Assembly (NCBI GenBank): GCA_021202925.1
Contig: JAJQCD010000010.1
Span: forward strand, 126,427-190,426
DNA length: 64,000 nucleotides
Direction of reading: 5' to 3'
Source of the DNA: Clostridiales bacterium
GTDB lineage: Bacteria; Bacillota; Clostridia; Lachnospirales; Lachnospiraceae
This document shows, piece after piece, positions 1 through 9,132 of this stretch. A program made the position numbers and the translations under genes. Below the pieces are notes generated by a model that had not been told where the DNA came from, did not search any database, and saw only the letters and a program-made list of their open reading frames with translations. Every line of letters starts with the position of its first letter. Within the stretch, counting starts at the first letter, position 1.

Positions 1-2
1 TG

Positions 3-227
3 CAGACAGCGGACGGAATGTTCCTTCGCTTCTCCATGGATGAGATACCGGAATTGAAGAAGAACAGCCGCGGTGTGCGGGGAATCCGGCTTGGTGAGCA
101 GGATACGCTGGAGAGAGTCTGGTTTGTCGGTCAGGAACCGCAGATTCGTTACCGGGAGAAGGACGTCTCACTGAAACGCCTGAAGATCGCCCGCAGGGAT
201 ACAAAGGGCACGAAGATAAGGTTGTAA
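3..227 (+). CDS. C-terminal fragment of type II topoisomerase subunit A (ParC/GyrA family)
   Basis: The window opens inside this gene. The open frame begins at base 3 and ends with TAA at 225-227. The visible residues include MFLRFSMDEIPELKKNSRGV and a basic tail (KRLKIARRDTKGTKIR). These match the last blade of the beta-pinwheel DNA-wrapping domain at the C-terminus of GyrA/ParC proteins, which in Lachnospiraceae typically end with a similar short basic tail. The protein would form the breakage-reunion subunit of gyrase or topoisomerase IV; the fragment is too short to decide which. The N-terminal catalytic part lies outside the window. No strong terminator was seen after the stop. Confidence 0.75.
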   Translation, partial: QTADGMFLRFSMDEIPELKKNSRGVRGIRLGEQDTLERVWFVGQEPQIRYREKDVSLKRLKIARRDTKGTKIRL

Positions 228-271
228 CGTCCGCGAGAGAAAAACAAATGTACATTTATGGCGAATAGGTC

Positions 272-300
272 TTGCTTTTTTACAGATTTTGAGATAGGAT
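272..300 (+). promoter_or_regulatory. Putative promoter for asd
   Basis: TTGCTT (272-277) and TAGGAT (295-300) are separated by 17 bp, about 130 bp upstream of the asd start. The match to the sigma-A consensus is moderate, and it is the best one seen in the 201-base gap before asd. Confidence 0.4.
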
Positions 301-428
301 AGTCGGGAGTCCGGATCCTGCCTGGAAACGCGGCGAAGCCAGACCCCCGAAAGACTTTCGCACAAACGGAGACAGGAAAGCGCAATCGGAGACCGGAATT
401 ATTGAGGAAAAGAGGAGCATGAAAAACG

Positions 429-1514
429 ATGGATCAGAAGTTAAGAGTCGGCGTTCTCGGAGCGACCGGCATGGTAGGACAGCGATTTCTCTCGATTTTG
501 GAAAACCATCCGTGGTATGAAGTGGTGACCGTGGCTGCCAGTCCCCGTTCCGCGGGTAAGACCTATGAGGAGGCGGTAGGCGGACGCTGGAAGATGACGA
601 CTCCCATGCCCGAGAGCGTGAAAAAGCTGGTTGTGAAAAACGTCAATGAAGTGGAGGCAGTCTCTGCTGACGTGGATTTTGTTTTCAGCGCGGTGGACAT
701 GACAAAGGAAGAGATTCGCGCGATTGAGGAGGTGTATGCGAAGGCGGAGACACCGGTTGTCTCGAACAACAGTGCACATCGCTGGACGCCGGATGTACCG
801 ATGGTTGTGCCGGAGATCAATCCGGAACACTTTGCCGTCATTCCATATCAGAAGAAGCGTCTGGGCACGACCCGCGGTTTTATTGCCGTCAAGCCGAACT
901 GTTCGATTCAGAGCTATGCGCCTGTGCTGACGGCGTGGAAGGAGTTTGAACCGTATGAGGTCGTGGCGACGACCTATCAGGCGATTTCAGGAGCGGGAAA
1001 GACCTTTCAGGACTGGCCGGAGATGGAAGGCAATATCATTCCTTACATCGGCGGCGAGGAGGAGAAGAGCGAGCAGGAGCCGCTGCGTCTGTGGGGCAGG
1101 ATCGAAGACGGCGTGATCGTGAAGGCATCGGAGCCGATGATCACCTGCCAGTGTATCCGTGTGCCGGTTCTGAATGGCCACACCGCCGCGGTATTTGTGA
1201 AGTTCCGCAAAAAGCCGACGAAGGAGCAGCTGATTGAGAAGCTGCGTGCATTCCGCGGCCTGCCTCAGGAGCTGGCGCTTCCGAGCGCACCGAAGCAGTT
1301 TATCCGCTATATGGAGGAGGACAACCGGCCTCAGGTCGCACTGGATGTAGATTATGAGGGAGGCATGGGTATCTCTGTGGGACGCCTTCGTGAGGATACC
1401 ATCTATGATTACAAGTTTGTCGGCCTGTCTCACAATACGCTTCGCGGCGCTGCGGGTGGCGCGGTTCTGTGCGCGGAACTGCTCACCGCTCAGGGCTACA
1501 TTCAGAAGAAATAA
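429..1514 (+). CDS. asd: Aspartate-semialdehyde dehydrogenase
   Basis: Catalyses NADPH-dependent reduction of aspartyl-4-phosphate to aspartate-4-semialdehyde, the branch point to lysine/diaminopimelate, threonine and methionine. The 361-residue protein has the N-terminal dinucleotide-binding motif GATGMVGQRF (residues 11-20). The catalytic cysteine is Cys158 in VKPNCSIQ, the QAISGAG segment lies at 184-190, and the active-site histidine is His251 in NGHTAAV. Length and motifs fit the long (about 360 aa) archaeal/fungal-like Asd type, not the shorter E. coli type. An AGGAG ribosome-binding site at 413-417 supports the start. A hairpin follows the gene, then galM on the same strand. Confidence 0.95.
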   Translation: MDQKLRVGVLGATGMVGQRFLSILENHPWYEVVTVAASPRSAGKTYEEAVGGRWKMTTPMPESVKKLVVKNVNEVEAVSADVDFVFSAVDMTKEEIRAIEEVYAKAETPVVSNNSAHRWTPDVPMVVPEINPEHFAVIPYQKKRLGTTRGFIAVKPNCSIQSYAPVLTAWKEFEPYEVVATTYQAISGAGKTFQDWPEMEGNIIPYIGGEEEKSEQEPLRLWGRIEDGVIVKASEPMITCQCIRVPVLNGHTAAVFVKFRKKPTKEQLIEKLRAFRGLPQELALPSAPKQFIRYMEEDNRPQVALDVDYEGGMGISVGRLREDTIYDYKFVGLSHNTLRGAAGGAVLCAELLTAQGYIQKK

Positions 1515-1526
1515 GCAACTGCGGAA

Positions 1527-1575
1527 GAATCTGGCTGCATAATTTGCCGCATGACCGGCAGATGCGGCCAGATTC
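1527..1575 (+). terminator. Intergenic hairpin between asd and galM
   Basis: GAATCTGGCTGCAT (1527-1540) pairs with ATGCGGCCAGATTC (1562-1575), 14 bp with one wobble, and an inner TGCCG/CGGCA stem extends it. No T-run follows, so it may be a weak terminator or an mRNA processing or stability element that lets some transcription continue into galM. Confidence 0.45.
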
Positions 1576-1611
1576 AATCCAATCATTATAAAAGAAAGAG
1601 AGGGAAACATT

Positions 1612-2670
1612 ATGCCATGGAGTAAAGAACCATTTGGAACCTTGCCAGACGGGACGCAGGCGCATAAGTATACGCTGACCAATACAAACGGGGCGTCCGC
1701 GGCGTTTACCGATCTCGGGGGAATCTGGCTGGCAATGATTGTGCCGGATCGGAATGGCGTGCCAGGCGATGTGCTGCTGGGCTGGGACAGCGTCGAAGGC
1801 TGCCTGCACAACAGCGGCCATCTGGGGGAGATCGTCGGCCGCAATGCCAACCGCATCGGCGGCGCAGCGTTTACGCTGAACGGCGTCACCTACACACTGG
1901 CGGTGAATTCCGGTTCCCGGAACAATCTGCACAGTGGTCCGGATTATTACCGGGATCGTCTGTGGGATACGGAAGTTGAGGAGTCTGAGCTGGGGACGAC
2001 CATTTCCTTCTCTTTGTTCAGTCCGGACGGCGATCAGAATTATCCGGGAAATGCAAGGATTACCGTCAGCTATACGCTGACGCCGGATAACAGCCTGAAG
2101 CTGGAGTATTTCATGGTGTCCGACGCCGATACCATTGCCAATTTTACGAATCACGCTTATTTCAATATTGCCGGACACGACGCGGGGACGATCCTCGACC
2201 AGAAGGTGTGGATCGACGCCGATACCTGGACCATTGCGGATGCGGAGTCTATCCCGACGGGCGAACTGGTTGCGGTGAAGGGAACGCCGATGGATTTCAC
2301 GGTTCTGACGCCGATCGGGCAGAATATCAATGCGGATTACGCACCCCTTCAGTATGCGGGCGGCTATGATCACAACTGGGTATTCAATCATGCGCCGGGC
2401 GAACTGGCGCTCTCCTGCAAGGTTGTGGATGAGAAGTCCGGCCGGGTGATGGAGGTGTATACGGATCTGCCGGGGGTGCAGTTCTATACGGCCAACAGTC
2501 TCAAACCGAACGTCGGCAAGGGTGGAGTGACCTATGGACCGCGGGGCGGATACTGCTTCGAGACGCAGTATTTCCCGGACTCCATTAACAAACCGCAGTT
2601 CCCGTCGCCAATCCTGAAGGAAGGCAAGGAGTACAGGACAACGACGATCTATAAGTTTTCTACGCTTTGA
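1612..2670 (+). CDS. galM: Aldose 1-epimerase (galactose mutarotase)
   Basis: Interconverts alpha and beta anomers of aldohexoses such as galactose, feeding the Leloir pathway. The 352-residue length is normal for GalM. Visible family motifs are GRNANRI (77-83), NNLHSG with His107, TNHAYFN with catalytic His181, YDHNW with Asp253, and FETQYFPDS with catalytic Glu317. A start with AGAGAGGGAAAC upstream fits. The next gene, the importer's binding protein, begins only 36 bp downstream, so galM probably leads the transport and GH2 operon. That placement suggests the locus releases free galactose or glucose inside the cell. Confidence 0.93.
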   Translation: MPWSKEPFGTLPDGTQAHKYTLTNTNGASAAFTDLGGIWLAMIVPDRNGVPGDVLLGWDSVEGCLHNSGHLGEIVGRNANRIGGAAFTLNGVTYTLAVNSGSRNNLHSGPDYYRDRLWDTEVEESELGTTISFSLFSPDGDQNYPGNARITVSYTLTPDNSLKLEYFMVSDADTIANFTNHAYFNIAGHDAGTILDQKVWIDADTWTIADAESIPTGELVAVKGTPMDFTVLTPIGQNINADYAPLQYAGGYDHNWVFNHAPGELALSCKVVDEKSGRVMEVYTDLPGVQFYTANSLKPNVGKGGVTYGPRGGYCFETQYFPDSINKPQFPSPILKEGKEYRTTTIYKFSTL

Positions 2671-2706
2671 TCAATGACAGATGATAAGAAAAGAGGAGGC
2701 AGGATT

Positions 2707-3735
2707 ATGATGAAAAAAGTAGTGGCAGCTCTTTTAACAACAGCGACAGTTGCATTGGCTCTGAGTGGCTGTTCCGGTTCTGGCAGTACAGCTGATAGTA
2801 CAGTGACGGAACAGACACAGGCGGCTGCAGCGGACAGCTCATCAGAGGAGACCGGAAATTCTGATGAGGAGATTGTTCTTACGATGTGGTACTGGAAGAA
2901 CAGCATTCGTGAAGATCTGATTGAACAGGTCTCAGAGCAGTTTCCCGGTGTAACAATCAAGGCGGAACTGTTCTCCGCGGACGACATTGAAGAAAAAATC
3001 AATACGACGATTGCCAGCGGCGGCGAGCTCCCGGATCTTCTTCCGATGGATGACTGGATTGCGAATCTGCTTCAGTATCCGGAACTGTTTGTCGATCTCT
3101 ACCAGGAACCATGCAATGCGGCTGAGATCGAGGATCAGTATGTGGAGTGGAAATGGAAACGTGCAGAAACCGTGGATGGAAAGCTGATTGCGTTGCCAAT
3201 GGATATCGGGCCGACCTGCATGTTTTACAATGCATCCCTGTTTGAGGCTGCAGGACTTCCGACGGAACCGGATGAAGTGGCTGCGATCATGTCTACCTGG
3301 GATGATGCCTATGCGACGGCGGAGAAACTGCAGCAGGCAACGCCGGATGTAAAGATGTTCGATTTTATGGGCCATCTGTTTGTATCTGCGCTTGGACAGC
3401 AGTCTCAGCACATGATCGATAAGGAAGGAAATTTCATTGCCGACCAGGATCATGTTCGCAGTGCGTTTATGACTGCGGTTGCCGGTAAACCATATGTGTA
3501 TGGTGGTGATACGGAGTGGTCTTCTGAGTGGGCTGCTTCCATGAACAACGGTGATGTTGCGGCGTTTGTCGGAGCAGTATGGATGAAACCGGAAATTGAG
3601 GATGCGGCTCCCGATACGGCGGGACAGTGGAGAGTCACCTCTGCTCCGGGAGGAGCGGGAAATGTCGGCGGCTCTTCCATTGGTATTACAAAAGACTGTG
3701 AACATGTTGAAACCGCTTATCAGGTACTTACCTGA
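2707..3735 (+). pseudogene. Sugar ABC transporter substrate-binding lipoprotein, N-terminal part, cut by in-frame TGA
   Basis: Family 1 extracellular sugar-binding lipoprotein. Starting at ATG 2707 behind GAGGAGG, it has a lipoprotein signal peptide (KKVVAALLTTATVALALSGC) with lipobox LSGC. The Ser/Thr/Glu-rich linker and solute-binding fold follow (TMWYWKNSIREDLIEQV, LPMDIGPTCMFYN, NGDVAAFVGAVWMKPEIED). The frame is interrupted by TGA at 3733-3735 after AYQVLT. The same frame then continues with a typical C-terminal lobe for 104 more codons. The stop sits where homologous binding proteins usually carry an aromatic residue before MT(N/S), so TGG to TGA is the simplest cause. The importer may lack a full binding protein unless readthrough occurs. 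Confidence 0.75.
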
Positions 3736-4047
3736 ATGACGAATACGGAAAATCAGGTAGAGTCTCTGGCTCAGCTTGGCCTGTTCCCGTCTCTGATTTC
3801 TGCGTTGGATGATCCTTCTCTGATGTATGAAGAGGAGTTTTTCGGCAACCAGATTGTAAATGAATATTTTGTGGAAGCAGCAAAGCAGATTGATGATTTC
3901 TATTATCCGCCGAACTACAGCTCTTATCAGTCCGTATTTGAACAGCAGCTTTTGCTGGTTCAGGATCAGGATAAGGATCCGGAGGAAGCGTTCAACGATG
4001 CAGTAGCGGAAGCAAAGGAAATTTATGATCTGGAGTATATGAACTGA
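3736..4047 (+). pseudogene. C-terminal part of the interrupted sugar-binding protein
   Basis: This continues in the same frame directly after the TGA at 3733-3735. It contains sequence expected in the C-terminal lobe of sugar-binding lipoproteins: TENQVESLAQLGLFPSLISA, then NEYFVEAAKQIDDFYYPPN and a final helix rich in Asp/Glu/Ala. An ATG at 3736 follows the stop immediately, so reinitiation is possible, but no independent ribosome-binding site or signal peptide is present. A free cytoplasmic 103-residue fragment would not work as a binding protein. It is best read as the second half of one broken or read-through gene. Confidence 0.75.
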
Positions 4048-4066
4048 GAGAATACGGGAGACAACA

Positions 4067-4960
4067 ATGAAAAAGAAAGACCTGCTTCATGAAATTTATA
4101 AAAACCGGATGATCTATCTGCTGATCTGCCCATTTTTCCTGATTTATGCGATCTTCTGGATCTTTCCGATTTTTTACTCCTTTTTTCTGTCGTTCCATAA
4201 GTGGGGCGGAGTGGGAGAGAAGCAGCTTGTTGGACTTTTTTACTTCAAACATTTGCTGCAGGATAGCGTGTTCCTGCTTTCTATCAGGAACACGCTGATT
4301 ATCTGGTGCCTGTCGACGATCCCGATGGTGTTGATTGCGATCGTCCTTGCATTTATTCTGAATCAAAAGCTGTTAAAAGGAAAAAATTTCTTTCGCACGG
4401 TGTATTATCTCCCCAACATTACCTCTACGGTAGCAATCGCCATTGTATTTGCCAATATTTTTGGCAACAAGTATGGTATTCTGAACTATTTCATCAGTCT
4501 TCTGGGCTTTGACCCGATTCAGTGGCTGTCATTAACCTGGGGTGTCCACGTGGCGATCGCCGCGATTGTAATATGGAGGTGGACCGGCTACAACGCAATT
4601 ATCCTGCTCGCCGGCCTGCAGAAGATACCGAGTTCACTTTATGAGGCGGCCAGTCTGGATGGAGCCAGCACCTTCCAGGTATTTCGCTATATTACTGTCC
4701 CGTTGCTGAATCCTGTAATCCAGTTTGTGGTAATCACATCGACGATTGGCGGCTGGCAGTTATTTGCGGAAGCGCAGATGCTGGTGGGCTCTTCGGGGGG
4801 TATAGGAAAGAGTGGCATGACTGTTGTGCTATATCTGTACAATCAGGCCTTTGGAAACCGACAGTTTGGCTATGGTTCAGCCATATCCTGGGCGCTGGTG
4901 CTGATCATTGGCCTGTGTTCCGTGATTAACTGGATGCTGACCAGGCGGGAGGTGGATTGA
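4067..4960 (+). CDS. Sugar ABC transporter permease (MsmF/UgpA type)
   Basis: Membrane subunit of a carbohydrate importer of the CUT1 class. The 297 residues contain about six hydrophobic helices. The conserved EAA loop that docks the ATPase reads YEAASLDGASTFQVFRYITV (about residues 191-210). A GGGAG ribosome-binding site lies 7 bp before ATG 4067. The gene follows the split binding protein by 19 bp and ends one base before the second permease. No ATP-binding subunit is encoded here; such importers in Firmicutes commonly share one MsmK-like ATPase encoded elsewhere. Confidence 0.93.
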   Translation: MKKKDLLHEIYKNRMIYLLICPFFLIYAIFWIFPIFYSFFLSFHKWGGVGEKQLVGLFYFKHLLQDSVFLLSIRNTLIIWCLSTIPMVLIAIVLAFILNQKLLKGKNFFRTVYYLPNITSTVAIAIVFANIFGNKYGILNYFISLLGFDPIQWLSLTWGVHVAIAAIVIWRWTGYNAIILLAGLQKIPSSLYEAASLDGASTFQVFRYITVPLLNPVIQFVVITSTIGGWQLFAEAQMLVGSSGGIGKSGMTVVLYLYNQAFGNRQFGYGSAISWALVLIIGLCSVINWMLTRREVD

Positions 4961-4961
4961 T

Positions 4962-5795
4962 ATGAATCGAAAAATAAATGCGCCGATCCTGATTCTGTAT
5001 GTTTGTCTGATCCTTGGTGCTCTGGTTTCCCTGTTTCCGTTTTACTGGCTGGCCGTCATGGCGACAAACAGTTCGTCCGCTTTCATGAGATTTCCGCCGG
5101 TGATGACGTTTGGGAGTCAGTTTATCCAGAATGTGGGAAATCTTTTGCACTCGATTAACTTTGGGAGGGCAATGTTCAACACCTTTGTTGTGTCGGCGGT
5201 TAAAACCGGCGGGGGTGTTTTCTTCTGTTCTCTGGCGGCGTTTTATTTTGCAAAATTCCGCTTTCCGGGCAGAAGACTTCTGTTTGCCTTATGTCTGATT
5301 ACGATGATGATTCCGCCGCAGCTGAATCTGATTCCGCAGCTGATTATTATGAACCGGCTGAACTGGCTTTCCACCTTTAAGGCACTGATTATGCCCGGCC
5401 TGATTCCGGCGTTTGGTATTTACTGGATGAATCAGTATTGTGTGGGAGCGATTCATGATGATCTGATTGATTCGGCGAGAATTGACGGATGCAATACGTT
5501 TGGATTGTTCTGTCATGTAGGGCTGCCGATTATGATCCCGGGCTGTGCGTTTCTGTGCATTTATATTTTCATGGACAGCTGGAATGATTATCTGTGGCCA
5601 TTGATTGTCACCAACGACTCTCGCCGCAGTACGATTCAGGTGGCGCTGGCACAGCTTCAGGGGGCATATAACAGCACAGATTACGGGATGGTGATGTGTG
5701 GCGTTCTGTTGGCAACGCTGCCGCTGTTCATCATATTCCTGTTGTTCAGCAAACAGTTTACGGCAGATATCACATCAGGAGCAGTGAAAAGCTGA
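4962..5795 (+). CDS. Sugar ABC transporter permease (MsmG/UgpE type)
   Basis: Second membrane subunit of the same CUT1 importer, 277 residues with about six helices. The EAA loop is degenerate but recognisable (DSARIDGCNTFGLFCHVGLP). The C-terminus (SKQFTADITSGAVKS) is the signature ending of UgpE/MsmG-type permeases. It begins one base after the stop of the first permease, indicating translational coupling. The GH2 enzyme follows 27 bp downstream, so imported sugar is probably hydrolysed inside the cell. Confidence 0.93.
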   Translation: MNRKINAPILILYVCLILGALVSLFPFYWLAVMATNSSSAFMRFPPVMTFGSQFIQNVGNLLHSINFGRAMFNTFVVSAVKTGGGVFFCSLAAFYFAKFRFPGRRLLFALCLITMMIPPQLNLIPQLIIMNRLNWLSTFKALIMPGLIPAFGIYWMNQYCVGAIHDDLIDSARIDGCNTFGLFCHVGLPIMIPGCAFLCIYIFMDSWNDYLWPLIVTNDSRRSTIQVALAQLQGAYNSTDYGMVMCGVLLATLPLFIIFLLFSKQFTADITSGAVKS

Positions 5796-5822
5796 GAATA
5801 AACGGAAAGGAAATTTGTTTTT

Positions 5823-8060
5823 ATGCATAAATACGCCAGCCTGAATGTAAACTGGATGTTTAAGGAGGGGTTTGAGGAAAGCGATCTGACAGATACCGGG
5901 TGTGGAGGAGTTCCGGTAAATGTACCGCATACAGTGAAGGAAATTCCTTATGACTGCTTTGACCAGACAATGACCTGTATGATATCGGTTTACAGCCGTT
6001 CCTTTTCCCTGCCTTCACTGGATGGAAAGCGGGTGCTGGTTTTGTTTGAGGGCGTTTCTGCCTGCTATGACCTGTATGTGAACGGAAAAAGCGTGGGAAG
6101 TCATAAGGGAGCCTATTCTATGGCTTTATTTGATATCACGGAGTATGTCAGTCCGGGTGAAAACCGGATGCTGTTGCGCGTGGATTCGAATGAGAGGAAT
6201 GATATTCCGCCGAACGGTTCTACGGTTGACTTCCTGATTTACGGCGGCATCTACAGGGATGTAACACTTTATGTTCAGGAAGAGACATATTTGAAACATG
6301 TTCTGTTCCGTTATGATCTGAAGGGCGACCAGGCAACCGTTTGTCCGGAGCTTTTAATTGGTCATCATGGTCCTGACCGGCAGCTGATTGTGGTGACTTC
6401 GTTATATAAGGATGGGACATGGATATGGGAGAACCGGCAATTAATCCAGGTCACTGAGGAGAAGCATTCGATTTCCCTGCACCCGGCACAAATTGAGCGG
6501 GTGCAGCGATGGGAACCAGAGGATCCGCAGCTTTACCAGGTATGTGTGAGGCTGGAGGATGAGAATGGCCATGAAGTGGATTCCGAGTGTTGTCAGGCAG
6601 GTTTTCGAACAATTCGAGCAGACGCAGATGGTTTCTGGCTGAATGACAGGCGAATCAAGCTCATTGGATTGAATCGTCATCAGTCATTCCCGTATGTGGG
6701 TTACGCTATGGGCAGACGTGCACAGGAAAAGGACGCCAGACTCCTGAAGCAGTTTATGGGACTGAACATTGTGAGGTGCTCTCATTATATGCAGTCCCGT
6801 TATTTTCTCGATGAATGCGATCGACTGGGACTGATGGTATTTGAGGAGATTCCAGGCTGGGGTTATATTGGGGGCGAGGAGTTTCAACGAGTCGTGTTTC
6901 AGGATCTGGAGAATATGGTGCTTGGTCATTTCAATCATCCGTCTATCGTGATCTGGGGAACGCGTCTGAATGAGACGGCAGATGATGATGAACTGTACCG
7001 GGAGACCAATCGGCGTTGCAAGGAGATGGATGGTTCGCGTCCGACTACAGGTGCGCGCTGGCAGACAGGAAGTCACCTTCTGGAAGATATATACAGCTAT
7101 AATGATTATTCAGAGGATCAGAATGGTGAACATATGCTGATGACGGCTCATCAGGCGACAGAAAGCAGAGAACGGTTGCCGTATCTGGTCAGTGAACACA
7201 CCGGCGCGGTGCTTCCCACCAGGCCATCCGATCCGGAAGAGCGCCAGGAGGAGTTTGCTATCCGACATGCGAGAGCCCTGAGTAAGCTGCTCACTGGTGA
7301 TGAATATATGGGCGGGTTTGGATGGTGCATGTTTGATTACAATACCCACAATGATCATAATTCGATGGACAAGGTGTGCTATCACGGTGTCCTGGATATG
7401 TTCCGGGTTCCCAAATGGGCTGCCTGGCTGTATGCAAGTCAGAAATCGCCGCAGGATGAAGTGGTTCTGGTTCCCTGTTCAATGGTCGGACGTGGAGAAC
7501 GGTGCGAGCCTGTTCCGTTTTATGTGCTGACAAATTGTGATTATATTGAAGTCACCTTATCCACGGACAGAACAAGAACCTATTACCCGAGCGTGAAATT
7601 TCCCGGGCTTTCGCATCCGCCGATTGAAGTGACGGAGAACGGTGAGTTTTGGCAGCGCAGATGGACAGGGGCGAAAATTGCTGGTTACGTGGACGGGAAG
7701 CTGGCAGCGGAACGGATATATTCGGGAAATCCAAGACTGGCAGGGCTTCGGGCAGAGGTGGATGACCCGGTGATTTATAATGATGTGGTGGATGAGACGA
7801 GAATCGTGTGTACGTTTGAAGACGAGAATGGCAACCGTGCCTGTCATCATCGTGGAATAGTCAGCGTATCTGTGTCTGGTTCCATCGAAATGATCGGACC
7901 TTCTCTGATCCCGACAATGGGGGGATGTGCCGCTTTCTGGGTTCGATCACGTGCCGATGGAAAAGAGGGAGAAGCAGTTGTGCGAATCAGCACACCGAGA
8001 GAAGAAATCGATGACGTGTATATTCCGTTGAGACTGGAGAAGGCGCCGGAGGAATGGTAA
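5823..8060 (+). CDS. Glycoside hydrolase family 2 protein, beta-galactosidase type, intracellular
   Basis: 745 residues with GH2 architecture: N-terminal sugar-binding jelly roll (about 1-155), immunoglobulin-like domain (about 160-265), TIM barrel (about 270-560) and a C-terminal beta domain. The acid/base is Glu384 in NHPSIVIWGTRLNE and the nucleophile is probably Glu458 in YLVSEHTG. The barrel entry motif is LIGLNRHQSFPYVG (280-293). There is no signal peptide, so it acts on imported substrate. The RLNE form of the acid/base motif is typical of a GH2 subgroup usually annotated beta-galactosidase; beta-glucuronidase or mannosidase activity cannot be excluded. Neighbouring galM favours galactose release. 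GGAAAGGAAA precedes the start. Confidence 0.88.
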   Translation: MHKYASLNVNWMFKEGFEESDLTDTGCGGVPVNVPHTVKEIPYDCFDQTMTCMISVYSRSFSLPSLDGKRVLVLFEGVSACYDLYVNGKSVGSHKGAYSMALFDITEYVSPGENRMLLRVDSNERNDIPPNGSTVDFLIYGGIYRDVTLYVQEETYLKHVLFRYDLKGDQATVCPELLIGHHGPDRQLIVVTSLYKDGTWIWENRQLIQVTEEKHSISLHPAQIERVQRWEPEDPQLYQVCVRLEDENGHEVDSECCQAGFRTIRADADGFWLNDRRIKLIGLNRHQSFPYVGYAMGRRAQEKDARLLKQFMGLNIVRCSHYMQSRYFLDECDRLGLMVFEEIPGWGYIGGEEFQRVVFQDLENMVLGHFNHPSIVIWGTRLNETADDDELYRETNRRCKEMDGSRPTTGARWQTGSHLLEDIYSYNDYSEDQNGEHMLMTAHQATESRERLPYLVSEHTGAVLPTRPSDPEERQEEFAIRHARALSKLLTGDEYMGGFGWCMFDYNTHNDHNSMDKVCYHGVLDMFRVPKWAAWLYASQKSPQDEVVLVPCSMVGRGERCEPVPFYVLTNCDYIEVTLSTDRTRTYYPSVKFPGLSHPPIEVTENGEFWQRRWTGAKIAGYVDGKLAAERIYSGNPRLAGLRAEVDDPVIYNDVVDETRIVCTFEDENGNRACHHRGIVSVSVSGSIEMIGPSLIPTMGGCAAFWVRSRADGKEGEAVVRISTPREEIDDVYIPLRLEKAPEEW

Positions 8061-8085
8061 TGCATAAGGAGAGGAGAACAGGATA

Positions 8086-8919
8086 ATGAAACTGATTGAA
8101 CGGGAGCAGCTGACCGGTATGAACATCCATTACCAGTTTTATTCGCTGGCATATTTTCTGGATGCGCAGGTTCGCGCCGGTTTTCAGAGCATTGAATTGT
8201 GGGCGGGTTCCCCACATTTCTTTTTGAGTAATCTGGAATATGACGATTGCAAACGTCTTGCCCGGATGGTGAAGGAGCGCGGGCTGACTGTGCGGGTGAT
8301 CACGCCGGAAAACTGCAGTGTGCCCTATCAGTTCGCGGCATCGGACCCGGAGCTGTATCGCCGGAGCTTTGATTATTTCAAAAAAGGACTGGATGCGGGA
8401 GAGGAGCTGGGCTGTCGGATTATGGCAGTTCATTCCGGCCGGGGCGACCTGGATGAGGACCGGGAAGAGGCGTGGAAGCGTGGCCGTGACATGCTGGCCC
8501 GACTGGCCGATTATGCGCAGACGAAAGGAATCACGCTGGCGATGGAGTCGCTGCGACCCGACGAGACGAATCTTGCCTCGACGCTCTCGGATGTCAAACG
8601 AATGCTGGAAGAGATTCATCATCCCAATTTCAAGGCCATGATTGACACCACAGCGATGGGCGTGTCCGGTGAAGAACCGGAGCAGTGGTTTGCCGAACTG
8701 GGAGCGGAGAATATTGTCCATATGCATTTTGTGGATGGGAACCCGTACGGGCATCTGATCTGGGGCGATGGAACGCATGATCTGGGGAAATGGCTGGAGA
8801 CGCTGCACGCTTACGGATATCACGGGTTGTTGAGCCAGGAGATCACTGCTCAGGAATATTATTGGGATCCGGCTGAGGCAGATCGACGCAATTATCGGAT
8901 GTTTGAGCCATATTTATGA
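8086..8919 (+). CDS. Sugar isomerase/epimerase, FrlC-like TIM barrel
   Basis: 277 residues of the xylose-isomerase-like (AP endonuclease family 2) fold. GFQSIELWAGSPHFF (32-46) and the VITPEN segment at 71-76 resemble E. coli FrlC, the fructoselysine/psicoselysine 3-epimerase. Likely metal ligands and catalytic residues are Glu154 (AMESL), Asp187 (MIDTT), His214 (VHMHFVDG) and Glu252 (SQEIT). It follows the GH2 gene by 25 bp and is the last gene before a strong terminator. With FrlB- and FrlD-like genes next door, a role in interconverting ketose-amine epimers is the best guess. A simple tagatose, psicose or inosose epimerase remains possible. Confidence 0.82.
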   Translation: MKLIEREQLTGMNIHYQFYSLAYFLDAQVRAGFQSIELWAGSPHFFLSNLEYDDCKRLARMVKERGLTVRVITPENCSVPYQFAASDPELYRRSFDYFKKGLDAGEELGCRIMAVHSGRGDLDEDREEAWKRGRDMLARLADYAQTKGITLAMESLRPDETNLASTLSDVKRMLEEIHHPNFKAMIDTTAMGVSGEEPEQWFAELGAENIVHMHFVDGNPYGHLIWGDGTHDLGKWLETLHAYGYHGLLSQEITAQEYYWDPAEADRRNYRMFEPYL

Positions 8920-8941
8920 CAGGGATGCAGAATTCTGTACG

Positions 8942-8988
8942 CTGTTTCGAAAAAGGAGAGCCTGCGGGTTCTCCTTTTTTTGAAACAG
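8942..8988 (+). terminator. Intrinsic terminator after the epimerase gene
   Basis: A long hairpin pairs CTGTTTCGAAAAAGGAGA with TCTCCTTTTTTTGAAACAG around a short GC loop. The T-tract lies in the right arm. It closes the galM-to-epimerase operon. Confidence 0.85.
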
Positions 8989-9015
8989 AAACTTCTTGTT
9001 TTCTGGTAAAACCGA

Positions 9016-9045
9016 TTGACAGGATGTTATATGATGTTATATAAT
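9016..9045 (+). promoter_or_regulatory. Promoter of the SIS deglycase/PfkB kinase operon
   Basis: TTGACA (9016-9021) and TATAAT (9040-9045) are perfect sigma-A boxes with an 18-bp spacer. The spacer is filled by the tandem ATGTTATAT repeat described separately. This is an intrinsically strong promoter that must need a repressor. Confidence 0.85.
9024..9043 (+). repeat. Tandem 10-bp operator-like repeat in promoter spacer
   Basis: ATGTTATATG (9024-9033) is followed immediately by ATGTTATATA (9034-9043), a direct repeat with one helical-turn period between -35 and -10. The same element occurs at 11169, 12201 and 15966. It is a probable binding site for the local GntR/UTRA regulator. Confidence 0.6.
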
Positions 9046-9132
9046 TACTGCAAGACGATATAGATGAAGAATCTGTTATGGACAGCTTCTTTCATCTGTC
9101 ATGGTAAACTGAATACAGGGAGGAATCGAATC

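Noticed and set aside
3733..3735. Selenocysteine insertion at the TGA in the sugar-binding protein
   Set aside because: No redox role is known for this position in binding proteins, and no stable stem-loop resembling a bacterial SECIS was seen just after the TGA. Loss of a Trp codon is simpler.
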